Positions 18,506 through 27,064 of a stretch of DNA of 39,603 nt are shown in pieces. Every line of letters starts with the position of its first letter. Position 1 is the first letter of the stretch. The position numbers and the translations under genes were made by a program. The stretch is from NCBI GenBank assembly GCA_007375645.1, contig VMER01000004.1, positions 1 to 39,603 of the forward strand, given 5' to 3'. Under the pieces are notes generated by a model. It was not told where the DNA came from. It ran no database searches and saw only the letters and a list, made by a program, of their open reading frames with translations. This DNA comes from Parcubacteria group bacterium LiPW_15 (GTDB lineage Bacteria; Patescibacteriota; Minisyncoccia; UBA6257; 2-01-FULL-56-20).

Positions 18506-19538
18506 TGATTATTGCGAGCAAAAGCGAGCTCATCAAAATGTTCGACCCTCCGTAGCTTAAAAATGGGAACGGTACGCCCACAACCGGCGTAAGCCCCACA
18601 GCCATCCCGCCGTTTAGAAGCAGATGAAGCCCCAGCATTATAGCCGCACCCAGACAGATAAATTTTTCCATATTTTGATCCGCGTATAAACCAATTCGCA
18701 GAATATGGAAGACAAGGGAAAGAAAAGCCGCGATAACCAAAAGTCCCGCGACCAATCCCCACTCCTCTATTAAAGCAGGAAAAATGAAGTCTGTCGCCGG
18801 CTCGGTCAGAAACCCAAGCTGAGTCTGCGGGCCCTGTTTATAACCCCTACCCCAAAGCCCCGCGGACCCGATCGCGATCTTTGCCTGCGAGGTGCTGTAG
18901 TTTATTCCCAATGAATTTGATTCCGGATTTAAAACCCCGACAATTCTGGCCTTTTGATAATCTTTCAAAAAATATGTCCAACCGACCGGACCCAGAATCA
19001 TCAGGGCGATAAGTCCGGCGATGATCCACTTGCGCGGTAGGCCGGAGACCAAGAGAAATCCGAGCCAGATGCCAAAGAGTACCAGAGTCGAACCGGTATC
19101 ATTCAATCTAAGCGTGGCAAACGCCGGCAAAAGAAAAAGAAGAAATGAGCCTAAAATATTCGAGAATCTTGCGATAGATAAATGCCGTCGCGCGAAATAA
19201 CTTGCGTACATCAAAATGAGCGCGACCTTCGAGAGTTCTACCGGTTGAAATCTTATCGGTCCCAAGACCAACCAGCTCCTGGTGTTTCTTATTTCCGGGG
19301 CGGCAAAATATGTGAGAATCAGAAGTCCCAGGCTCACCGCATATATTACCCAAACGATTGGCCGAGAACGAAGGATGGAGTGCCAGTCAAAATACAGAAA
19401 ACCGAAAATAAGCGCAGCTCCCAAAATCACCCAGGAAAGCTGGGTTAAGAAAAGTTTTGTGGAAATACTCGATATTTCCAAAAGCCCCGCAAAAACTATA
19501 AATCCGGCGCTTAAAAGCAGACCTCGGGAACCTTTCAT
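18483..19538 (-). CDS. rodA: Peptidoglycan glycosyltransferase of the SEDS family (RodA/FtsW)
   Basis: 351 residues with about ten membrane spans. Family landmarks are NTRSWLVLGPIRFQPVELSKVALI (about 84-107), the NDTGSTLVL loop, LGFLTEPATDFIFPALIEEWG, which holds the Asp needed for polymerase activity, and GVPFPFLSYGGSNI near the end. The RodA/FtsW family polymerises lipid II into glycan strands with a partner class B PBP, which is not in this window. RodA is preferred over FtsW because of the length and the mltG partner, but the two are hard to separate by eye. The gene starts 84 nt after the 1312-residue surface protein. Confidence 0.92.
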   Translation of the reverse strand: MKGSRGLLLSAGFIVFAGLLEISSISTKLFLTQLSWVILGAALIFGFLYFDWHSILRSRPIVWVIYAVSLGLLILTYFAAPEIRNTRSWLVLGPIRFQPVELSKVALILMYASYFARRHLSIARFSNILGSFLLFLLPAFATLRLNDTGSTLVLFGIWLGFLLVSGLPRKWIIAGLIALMILGPVGWTYFLKDYQKARIVGVLNPESNSLGINYSTSQAKIAIGSAGLWGRGYKQGPQTQLGFLTEPATDFIFPALIEEWGLVAGLLVIAAFLSLVFHILRIGLYADQNMEKFICLGAAIMLGLHLLLNGGMAVGLTPVVGVPFPFLSYGGSNILMSSLLLAIINAIWRRS

Positions 19539-19622
19539 ATAAAATCAATTTATCACGGGACAGCGAAAAAGGACAGATTAAAACACGCCACAATCCTATC
19601 AAAAAATAAATTCTAAAGTCCG

Positions 19623-22600
19623 CTACATCCCGTTCAACACTCCCCTCGTCAAAGCTCCCACATATCCCGCTGCCGGGGTAATATTCTGCGCCTTCTGAAA
19701 AGCGATGACGGCTTTTTGGGTCAGAGAGTAGAAGTTGCCGGTAATGGGGCCGGTATAGAAACCGAGCTTGGTCAGAAGTTCTTGAAGTGCGGTGACATCC
19801 TGATCGTTCTCGAGTCCGTAGTAGAGGTTTTTCAAGAATGCGACTTTCGCTGCCGGAGAAACCCCGTTCGGAGTAGCTGCCTCGCCATTTGAAGGCGCAG
19901 AGTTAAGAACGCTTCTTGTTAAGACTCCCACATATCCCACGGCTGGGACAATGTCGTGTTCCTTTTGGAATTTGATGACGGCATTTTGCGTTAAGGAGTA
20001 GAAGTTTCCGGTAATGGGGCCGGAGTAAAATCCTAGTTTTTTCAGAAGCTCTTGAAGTGCGACGACATCATTACTACCCTCCATTCCATAATAGAGATTC
20101 TTGGAGAAGGAATATCCTGGAATGCCGGTGGTAGTAGCGGGAGAGACCGGGGGTGTGCTTGGAGTTGCCGTCGCGGTAGTTGTTGCGGTTGGCGTTACGG
20201 TCACTGACCCGCCGCCACCTCCCCCAGAAGAAGGTGTTCCGGCATTACCCACCATAACAGCACTCCCAGGGTTGGTGATAACCGTAATGGTATGCGTTCC
20301 GGACATCGCCACAGTTGAAGCACTACCCCAAGAACCCACATCGCTGGCTTCAAGAGTGAAAGAGTAGACTCCGGCTGCGGTTGGAGTCCCGGAAAGAGTA
20401 CTCCCATTGAAATGAAGACCGGGCGGCACTGCTCCGCTGGTCACAGAATAAACGACTGTTCCCTGGGAATCGGTAGCGGATGGCAAGGTATAAGAGTAGC
20501 TGTTGCCCATGGTTGCGGACGATGGAAAACTCGGCGAGCCCGGAGTGAAGAATTTATAGAACATGATGCGATTGTTCCCGCTATCGGAAACTATCAGGCG
20601 GCGATTCGTCGAGTTGTAAGATACACCGGTGGTGTAATATAGACCGCTTTGGCCAGTAGTCCCCGTTGAGCTTGTGAAGTCAGCTTTTCCAAAAACCGCA
20701 GAGGCGTTTTGGCCATCAGTCACCGATCCGGCAGCAACATCAAACACCAAAACCCGCTGATTGCTATTATCGCTCACAAATAATTTGCTGTTTGTAGGAT
20801 CATAAGCGAGTCCTGCAAGTTGGTTCATCCTGGACTGAGTTCTGCCGGAAACAGAAGCTGTAAATGTGGTCTGGCCCAAAACATTCGAAGCATTCATGCC
20901 ATTGGAAACCGTGCCGGTTGCGACGGAAAAAATAGTAACGCGATTATATTGCGAATCTCCGACAAACAAACGACTGTTTACGGAATCGTAAGTCAATGAG
21001 ATGGGAGAGCTCATTCCGGATTGGGTTGTTGCCTGGTTAGATGCGGTAAAAGTGGTCTGCCCCAAAACAAAAGAGGCGTTTTTCCCGTTGGAAATTGAGC
21101 TTGTTGCGACATCATATATCGTCACACGATGACTAGAATTACTTCCGACAAACAAACGACTGTTTACGGAATCGAAAGCCAGGGCCAGTGGAGCAATCAT
21201 CCCAGACTGAGTCGTAGCGCTAACCCCACTCGTAAAATCTACCTGTCCCAGGACATAGGATGCATTCATCCCGCTAGCAAGGCTGGATGTATCAAAAATA
21301 AGCACGCGAGAGTTAAAATAATCGGCGACAAATAAGCGATTGCCTACGGGGTCAAAAGCAACATCGGATGGTTTCCTCATTCGGTTTTGCGCACGCGTGG
21401 TGGTTGCCCGAGAATAAAGATTGTCCTGACCAAGCACATAATCGGCTTCGTAATCGACAGGATTGCCTGAAGCATCCAAATTGAAAACTAGGACGCGATT
21501 GTTGTCGAAATCGGCTGCAAAGAGCCTCTGCCCCGCAAGATCAAGCGCTGTCCCGTAGCGATTAGGAAATGTGTACGAATCTCTACCGTCCGCGCCGGCA
21601 GACAGACCATTTGCACTGGGAGCCCCGAACGGCAGATTTTTTATATAATCCGGGTTTCCATTTCCATCGTATTGCCCCAAAACACCTGAGGCGTTCATAC
21701 CATTCGAGACTGTTCCGGTCGCCACGGAAAAGATAAGAAAGCGCTGGTTGTCCGGATCGGAAGCGAACAATTTATTTTCTGCGGGATTGAACATGAGGGT
21801 TCCAATGTATCCAAAACTGGAACCGAATCCATCATTGCCATTACTGAATTTATTCTGGCTTGGCCACGTACTGGCCGGATAGGTTCCGGAGGTGAAATTG
21901 GCCTGTCCCAAAACGAAAGATGCGTTCTTTCCGTTCGTGACAGTGCCGGTAGCTACGTCAAAAATTAATGTGCGAAAATTCACGGCATCGTAAACAAAGA
22001 GCCTATCATTCGCAGTATCATAAGACACGCCTGAAGGATTTTTCATGCTAGCTTGCGTAGTTGCCTGGGTACTGGATGTAAAATTTATCTGCCCCAATAC
22101 AAAAGAAGCGTTTTTCCCGTTCGTGACAGTGCCGGTAGCTACGTCAAAGATAAGCACTCGATTATTATCTTTGTCGCCGACAAATAGCCGGTCATACTCA
22201 GAATCATATTCAAGACCGGTAGGCGCAGACACGCCGCCCTGGGTTGTAGTCGCCGTACTTGAGGTAAACCCGGTCTGCCCCAAAACGAAAGATGCGGACA
22301 TGCCGTTTGTAATGGTGGCCGTATTAAATATAAGTACTCGATTATTATCTTTGTCGCCGACAAATAGACGGTTGCCGACGGAATCATAAGCGAGACCTTC
22401 CGGCGAAGACATTCCAATTTGAGTGGTTGCCGCTGCGCTAGAAGTGAAATTGGCCTGTCCCAAAACGAAAGATGCGGACATGCCGTTTGTAATGGTGGAA
22501 AGATCAAAAACCAAAACTCGATTATTGTCTTGGTCGACCACAAAAAGGCGGTTGCCAACAGAATCATAAGCAAGATCAGTAGGACCCAATAAATTATTGT

Positions 22601-23561
22601 TGGCCACGCCAGCCACATAGTATTTACGAAAGTCCGATTTACCCAAAACATAGTCGGCCGCGGAATCCACCAATTGATTTGAAGAATTAAGATTATAAAC
22701 CAGCACCCTGTATCTATCGGAGACGAATAAACGGTGATTAACTGAATCGATAGCCGCATACCGAGCGTCTAAGAAACCTAAGTTATTAGGAGCATTATTC
22801 GGTGATCGATCGGTATAGGAAGGATTCCCGCTGTCGTCCAACTGCCCTAACAGGCCGTAGGCGTTGTAGTCGGAGCTCTGATAGATCACAAAACTTTGGT
22901 CGCCAGAAATTCCTCCGCCAGGAGCCGGAGTGGAAATATAAACATAGGATGTGCCGGCGCTCGCGATATTTGCGGCCGGGACGGAAGCGGTGAGAACGGT
23001 GGTTGAAGCATAGGTCGTGGTAAGCGGCGAACCGCCCCAGTAGATAACGGAGGAGGGCAGAAAATTAGTTCCGTTAACCGTAAGAGTGAAAGCACTGCCT
23101 CCGGCCAGCGCGGAACTTGGAGAAATGCAAGTGAGCGTCGGCGCAGGAGAGGAAGAGCTATGACAAATGCTTGCCTCAGAGATTGTATAGGTGGAAGAAG
23201 CCGTGGTCTGGGTTATCGTCACGCTCGCGGCAGCGGCGTCGCTACAGGCGGAACTTGTAAAAGTGCTTCCACTACCGCTGGTCAAAGAAACGGAAAAATC
23301 TGAAGATGTGGCATTGATGGTAAAAACATCGCCCGTGGCCAAGGTTACCACCACGGTTGAACTGCCAACCGTCAAAGCATCCGCAGTTGACCCTGGCTGG
23401 ATGACAAAATATGTGTCCGGAGTAGACAGATAAAGTGAGGTTGCAGAGGAATAGGTGAGGGTAGAGGCGGAAGCCGTGTTTACGAGAGAAAAAAGAAGGC
23501 CGAAGGCGACCAATAAAAAGAGACCAAAGGCTGTATTTACAATTCCCCTATTGAGACTCAT
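19623..23561 (-). CDS. Secreted protein with two six-bladed NHL-type propellers and C-terminal peptidoglycan-binding domains
   Basis: 1312 residues with a signal peptide (about 1-33, ending ASAS). An IPT/TIG-like domain (LTCISPSSALAGGSAFTLTVNGTNF, about 138-230) comes first. Twelve NHL-like repeats follow, each with the pattern DxxxNRLFVxDxxNNRVLIF and the spacer ...NGxNASFVLGQ.F. Repeats 1 and 7 share the distinctive start LGQxDxxGNPxY, so the array is two copies of a six-repeat unit. Next are an Ig-like domain of the He_PIG type, a Gly/Thr/Pro linker, and two PG_binding_1 domains (about 1150-1223 and 1241-1312) with the repeated KLGFYxGPITGNFYSLTQxAVIxFQK. It is probably anchored on the cell wall. 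The stop is TAG. Ligand unknown. Confidence 0.9.
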   Translation of the reverse strand: MSLNRGIVNTAFGLFLLVAFGLLFSLVNTASASTLTYSSATSLYLSTPDTYFVIQPGSTADALTVGSSTVVVTLATGDVFTINATSSDFSVSLTSGSGSTFTSSACSDAAAASVTITQTTASSTYTISEASICHSSSSPAPTLTCISPSSALAGGSAFTLTVNGTNFLPSSVIYWGGSPLTTTYASTTVLTASVPAANIASAGTSYVYISTPAPGGGISGDQSFVIYQSSDYNAYGLLGQLDDSGNPSYTDRSPNNAPNNLGFLDARYAAIDSVNHRLFVSDRYRVLVYNLNSSNQLVDSAADYVLGKSDFRKYYVAGVANNNLLGPTDLAYDSVGNRLFVVDQDNNRVLVFDLSTITNGMSASFVLGQANFTSSAAATTQIGMSSPEGLAYDSVGNRLFVGDKDNNRVLIFNTATITNGMSASFVLGQTGFTSSTATTTQGGVSAPTGLEYDSEYDRLFVGDKDNNRVLIFDVATGTVTNGKNASFVLGQINFTSSTQATTQASMKNPSGVSYDTANDRLFVYDAVNFRTLIFDVATGTVTNGKNASFVLGQANFTSGTYPASTWPSQNKFSNGNDGFGSSFGYIGTLMFNPAENKLFASDPDNQRFLIFSVATGTVSNGMNASGVLGQYDGNGNPDYIKNLPFGAPSANGLSAGADGRDSYTFPNRYGTALDLAGQRLFAADFDNNRVLVFNLDASGNPVDYEADYVLGQDNLYSRATTTRAQNRMRKPSDVAFDPVGNRLFVADYFNSRVLIFDTSSLASGMNASYVLGQVDFTSGVSATTQSGMIAPLALAFDSVNSRLFVGSNSSHRVTIYDVATSSISNGKNASFVLGQTTFTASNQATTQSGMSSPISLTYDSVNSRLFVGDSQYNRVTIFSVATGTVSNGMNASNVLGQTTFTASVSGRTQSRMNQLAGLAYDPTNSKLFVSDNSNQRVLVFDVAAGSVTDGQNASAVFGKADFTSSTGTTGQSGLYYTTGVSYNSTNRRLIVSDSGNNRIMFYKFFTPGSPSFPSSATMGNSYSYTLPSATDSQGTVVYSVTSGAVPPGLHFNGSTLSGTPTAAGVYSFTLEASDVGSWGSASTVAMSGTHTITVITNPGSAVMVGNAGTPSSGGGGGGSVTVTPTATTTATATPSTPPVSPATTTGIPGYSFSKNLYYGMEGSNDVVALQELLKKLGFYSGPITGNFYSLTQNAVIKFQKEHDIVPAVGYVGVLTRSVLNSAPSNGEAATPNGVSPAAKVAFLKNLYYGLENDQDVTALQELLTKLGFYTGPITGNFYSLTQKAVIAFQKAQNITPAAGYVGALTRGVLNGM

Positions 23562-23603
23562 TTGAGTTTATTATAACAGTTAAGAACAAAATAAATCCGC
23601 CGC

Positions 23604-24719
23604 CTACTGGCAAACTGCCGGCTTAGTGGTGGTAGCAGACAAGACCCCGCCGGTGGCGGTTATATAGTTTATCGTGCCGTTCCCGGCGCTATCCAGAAGC
23701 TCGATACAACCGGCGATACTCGGTCCCCCAATGCGCAAGGTCGGAGTGGTCGCTCCGGTTATCTGCAAAGCGGTTGCGGGCGTGGTCGTGCCAATACCGA
23801 TCTTCCCGGCGAAATAAGAGTTTGAAGCGGAAGAAGAATAAATCGCGTATTTCGTTGTTGTGCCGATATCTATGGAATTGTCCATATATATTCCGTAAGA
23901 AGTTCCGGCGGCTCCGGTCCAACCGGAAAGCGCAAGTCCATAGGCCCGAGTGACCACAGCCGGACTGGTCTGCCTCACTTTTATGATCGCTCCATACGCA
24001 TCGGTGATGGTGCTGTTTTGAAGCGCAACGGTATCCGCATAAACCGAATAAGCCGTACCGATTGTACCGGTGCCATAGACCAGCACTTGATCGAAGGCCC
24101 CGTAGGCTTGATGCGCATATCCCGCAACTTGAGTCTCCGCATCAACCGAGATCATATTATCCGTTTCGATACTGGTCGCCAGCAATGCTTTTCCCTGAAC
24201 CCCAACCAACGTTCCATGGCCAAACCCTCCGGATGTTTTTTGGGCCTGGCCAAATACCCCCATTAATCCATTTTCGGTCATAGCTCCGGCAAGCGAATGA
24301 TACCCGCCATATTCGGTGGCAGAGGCGCCAAAAACACTTGAGTCGGCGCCAGTTATATCTATATTTATATGCTTTGCAGCATTAGGTACTGTCCCGGCAA
24401 GGCCGATATTCCCGCTTGTCGCGATTGAAAATACCGCTGCACCGGTTGTCGGACTGACCAATACAAATGAAGTCGACGGAGTGGTGGTCCCGACGCCGAC
24501 ATTGCCGTTCAAAACGGTAAAGCCCGTTCCGGAGGGGGTTAAAATAACATTCTGGTTTGTTCCTCCGGCGGAAAGATTAAGCACGCCATTGGACACCACG
24601 CTTTGATCGGAAAACGTAAGAGCCCCATGGACCACAAAGTATCCGAGGGACAGAAACATCAGCGAGAGAACAAAGACGGCTACGGGTTTTTTATTCAGCG
24701 TTTCGGAGATTTTTCTCAT
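23604..24719 (-). CDS. Secreted tail-fibre-like surface protein
   Basis: 371 residues with an N-terminal membrane span or uncleaved signal (about 13-33). The body is Gly/Ser/Thr-rich beta-structure with the repeated tail-fibre signature VGVGTTTPSTSFVL (about 74) and IGIGTTTPATALQITG (about 311), which brackets a head of YGxYxD-type repeats (GAIIKVRQ, YGLALSGWTGAAGTSYGIYMD, KYAIYSSSASNSYFAG). Such GIGTTTP repeats occur in phage tail fibres and in many CPR surface proteins. It may be an adhesin that contacts a host cell; that is an inference. The stop is TAG. It follows the 252-residue membrane protein and precedes the propeller protein. Confidence 0.75.
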   Translation of the reverse strand: MRKISETLNKKPVAVFVLSLMFLSLGYFVVHGALTFSDQSVVSNGVLNLSAGGTNQNVILTPSGTGFTVLNGNVGVGTTTPSTSFVLVSPTTGAAVFSIATSGNIGLAGTVPNAAKHINIDITGADSSVFGASATEYGGYHSLAGAMTENGLMGVFGQAQKTSGGFGHGTLVGVQGKALLATSIETDNMISVDAETQVAGYAHQAYGAFDQVLVYGTGTIGTAYSVYADTVALQNSTITDAYGAIIKVRQTSPAVVTRAYGLALSGWTGAAGTSYGIYMDNSIDIGTTTKYAIYSSSASNSYFAGKIGIGTTTPATALQITGATTPTLRIGGPSIAGCIELLDSAGNGTINYITATGGVLSATTTKPAVCQ

Positions 24720-24761
24720 CGGTTAATCGATTGGTTAATCTTAGTTTATTCTTGCCGCTAA

Positions 24762-24767
24762 ATTATA
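24762..24767 (-). promoter_or_regulatory. Candidate -10 box for the tail-fibre-like gene
   Basis: TATAAT on the minus strand in the 88-nt gap upstream of 24719. No good -35 at 16-18 nt is visible. Suggestive only. Confidence 0.35.
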
Positions 24768-24807
24768 CAACGGACGCGTTCGAATAATCCAGACTCGTTA
24801 TTAGCCC

Positions 24808-25566
24808 CTACTTCCTTGCCGCATAAACGAATGGCTGGATACTATCAAGATTGAGCTCCAGAGATGCCGGATAAAGTATGGTAAATTCTTTGTTTTCTCC
24901 AGGGGCGAGGCTCTGTATTTCGGTTTCCGAAACTCCGGCGCGATTACCCATTGCATCGTTAAATATGGCCACGACCTTAACGGTCGCAAAAGGAACTGTG
25001 TCACGATTGACGATGCGTCCCCGATATTCGACATTGTTCCCGGAAATAGATGCTGATGGGGATTGAACAACGAGATTGGGCTTGGAGAATTTTCCCGCCT
25101 CGATCCAAACCGGATCGGTTATCTGAAATTCCGCCTTGGCCGGCACAGAACCACCCAGGTTTATGGCAGGAATATCTATATATTTTATTTCGCTCGCGTA
25201 AAGGAAGGAATCCCCGCTTAGAGTTTTTACGATCAAGCCTGCTTCGTCATAGATGTTTACCGCGTATTTAAAGCTCGTTATCGCGTAATCCGGGTTGGGA
25301 TTCTCCGGCCAAAAAAGAACGCTCCATAGTCCGTTGGTAGAAAAAAGCTGAGCTTCTCCGGAGAGAGTCAGGGGTCGAATAGTGGAAGGCAAGCAGATCT
25401 TGGCGCAAGGACCGCCGCAGTCCACGCCCGGTTCGCTCTGATTCTGTCTGTTGTCAAAACAGCTCGCCGGAGGCTTAATGAACATCAAAAAAGCCAGATA
25501 TCCGATTCCCGTGAGAATCGCTAGGTAAAAAATTCCGTAAAAAAAGTGTTTTAGGAAACGCTTCAT
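24808..25566 (-). CDS. Membrane-anchored protein with a Cys-rich 'DCGGxC' motif
   Basis: 252 residues, one N-terminal span at about 12-31, then an extracytoplasmic domain. Just after the span lies CFDNRQNQSEPGVDCGGPCAKIC (split: CFDNRQNQ, EPGVDCGGPC, KIC), a disulphide-type motif found in many secreted bacterial proteins. The rest is predicted beta-sandwich: FKYAVNIYDEAGLIVKTLSG, AKAEFQITDPVW, and FATVKVVAIFNDAMGNRAGVSETEIQSLAPGENKEFTI, which resembles FxLYD/CARDB-like adhesion folds. It has no catalytic signature. It lies between a glycosyltransferase and a surface protein. Function unknown. Stop TAG. Confidence 0.75.
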   Translation of the reverse strand: MKRFLKHFFYGIFYLAILTGIGYLAFLMFIKPPASCFDNRQNQSEPGVDCGGPCAKICLPSTIRPLTLSGEAQLFSTNGLWSVLFWPENPNPDYAITSFKYAVNIYDEAGLIVKTLSGDSFLYASEIKYIDIPAINLGGSVPAKAEFQITDPVWIEAGKFSKPNLVVQSPSASISGNNVEYRGRIVNRDTVPFATVKVVAIFNDAMGNRAGVSETEIQSLAPGENKEFTILYPASLELNLDSIQPFVYAARK

Positions 25567-25586
25567 CCTTTAATTGTATACCAATT

Positions 25587-26294
25587 TCAGCGAAATTCCT
25601 TGCTAAAATAAATTTTGAGATATGCTCCGATATACCTAAAATTTGTTGCAAATAGGCCTTCTTTTTCAAATCGCCGAGGAGAGCTCTTTACGCTAAGTTC
25701 CGGATCAAACCGCACTTTCCCGACATGGCGCGAAAGGAGCATGGCTATGGCCACGTCGTCGCCGTAAAACTTTAAGGGCGGCAATCCCCCGATCTTTTCC
25801 AAAGCCCAATTCCAAGCGGCAAAATTGCCGCCGATTATCACCCCCGCCTTCCGCCAGAAAAGAGTTCTCAATATTTTCGGCACATTCGGCAAAAAATGTT
25901 TTGAGTAGGCCTTGTCGACAAATCTCATTATCCCCTTGAATCCGTAATCGAATGGTCCGGAAACTGCCGCCATTCCCGGCTCCGAAAGATCCGCCTCGAT
26001 CCTAGAGAGCCAATCCATGGGCGGAGTGCTGTCGGCATCTAAAAACGCTATTATCTCGCCCTCGGCAGCTTTTCGTCCGGCCTCCCGAGCGAAGTTAGTT
26101 CCGGGTTCGCGCTCAAAGATAACTTTGTCCGCCTTATTCGCTCTGGCAATCTCTCCGGTTCTGTCTTTGGAATTATTGTCCACCACAATAATTTCGTAAT
26201 CTCTCCGCGGAGTGCCCAAGCGGCGCAAAGAACCGAGCGTCTTCGCGATAACCTCTTCTTCGTTGTAGGCGGGGATGACTATGGAAAATCGCAT
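25587..26294 (-). CDS. Family 2 glycosyltransferase
   Basis: 235 residues from the ATG at 26294, which gives the typical start MRFSIVIPAYNEEEVIAKTL. A TTG 21 nt upstream would extend it by seven residues and I do not favour it. The GT-A fold shows the nucleotide-binding SIVIPAYNEEE, YEIIVVDNNSKDRT, the metal-binding DxD equivalent in IIAFLDADSTPP, and a later VIIGGNFAAWNWALEKIGGLP...DDVAIAMLLSR acceptor region. The C-terminus is hydrophobic but has no clear membrane span. Sugar donor and acceptor cannot be read from sequence; surface glycan synthesis is likely from the context. Confidence 0.9.
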   Translation of the reverse strand: MRFSIVIPAYNEEEVIAKTLGSLRRLGTPRRDYEIIVVDNNSKDRTGEIARANKADKVIFEREPGTNFAREAGRKAAEGEIIAFLDADSTPPMDWLSRIEADLSEPGMAAVSGPFDYGFKGIMRFVDKAYSKHFLPNVPKILRTLFWRKAGVIIGGNFAAWNWALEKIGGLPPLKFYGDDVAIAMLLSRHVGKVRFDPELSVKSSPRRFEKEGLFATNFRYIGAYLKIYFSKEFR

Positions 26295-26409
26295 CCCATT
26301 AGAAGCAGATCGCAATCAAGCGACTTGCATAATTAGCGACTTTTTTATTGTTTATTTTAATTCCCATGTTTTTTATGAAAAGCTGAACGCGATTGCGGCT
26401 TCTAACGGG
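26295..26409. repeat. Long imperfect inverted repeat between DedA and glycosyltransferase genes
   Basis: Left arm CCCATTAGAAGC (26295-26306), then AGAT, then CGCAATC (26311-26317). The right arm is GATTGCG (26391-26397) followed directly by GCTTCTAACGGG (26398-26409). This gives 7 bp, a 4-nt bulge and 8 bp more, a mismatch and 3 bp, around an AT-rich 73-nt loop. The left arm abuts the glycosyltransferase start codon, so the RNA structure may affect its translation. Confidence 0.65.
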
Positions 26410-26417
26410 ACACGTTT

Positions 26418-27041
26418 TTATACCAGTTCTTTATCTTTGTGACTCTTTCGCCATTTTCGAAGCTGTCTTACAAAATAGAAAACCAAGAGAGCCGCAAGAA
26501 TAATGTAAATTATCCGGCTCGTTCCTCCGATCTTGTCCGCAAACGTCTGCCAGTACGGACCCATAAGTTTTCCGGCGATTACATATCCTCCGCTCCAGGT
26601 GACAGCAGAGAGAAAAACCATGGTAAGAAATATCTTTGGCTTGAGCTGCAGGAAACCCGCAGCGATCGAAGCATAACCCCTGAGGTACGGGATAAGGCGC
26701 CCCAAATATATCCCCCACCAATCTTTTTTTGAAATAAAATTGCTCAAGCGCTCGATATGCTCTTTATGGATCGGTATCCAGCGCGGTTTCTTGGCGATGA
26801 TGGTTTTACCGAAGAAATAGAAAACAAAATAAAGCAGGGTAGTGCCGATAAAATCACCGGCCACCGCGGAAAGGAAAACTAGCGGAAAACTTAGGGTTCC
26901 GGTGGAAGCCAAGAAGCCCGAAAACAAAAGTACGAGCTCGTTCGGCACCGGGTTCGGAATGCCTATTTCCTGCAAGAAAACTAGGGAAAAAATAGCCAAA
27001 TATCCATAGGAAGAAATGTAGCCGGCAAGTTCAGGAGGCAT
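26418..27041 (-). CDS. DedA-family membrane protein
   Basis: 207 residues with about five membrane segments. Family signatures are the re-entrant loop FLQEIGIPNPVPNELVLLFSGFLAS (about 23-47), GDFIGTTLLYFVFYFFGK, and the conserved GRLIPYLRGYASIAAGFLQL (about 114-133), which carries the essential arginines. DedA (SNARE-associated/VTT) proteins include undecaprenyl-phosphate flippases and lipid scramblases. With rodA and a PAP2 phosphatase in the window, a role in lipid-carrier recycling is plausible. The C-terminus is basic (RQLRKWRKSHKDK). Confidence 0.93.
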   Translation of the reverse strand: MPPELAGYISSYGYLAIFSLVFLQEIGIPNPVPNELVLLFSGFLASTGTLSFPLVFLSAVAGDFIGTTLLYFVFYFFGKTIIAKKPRWIPIHKEHIERLSNFISKKDWWGIYLGRLIPYLRGYASIAAGFLQLKPKIFLTMVFLSAVTWSGGYVIAGKLMGPYWQTFADKIGGTSRIIYIILAALLVFYFVRQLRKWRKSHKDKELV

Positions 27042-27064
27042 AGCTAATTATAACATCGCCAGCG

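Noticed and set aside
21900-22600. Regularly spaced near-identical DNA repeats that resemble a CRISPR or tandem array
   Set aside because: They are in frame and encode the NHL-like repeats of the 1312-residue protein; spacing matches the protein repeat.
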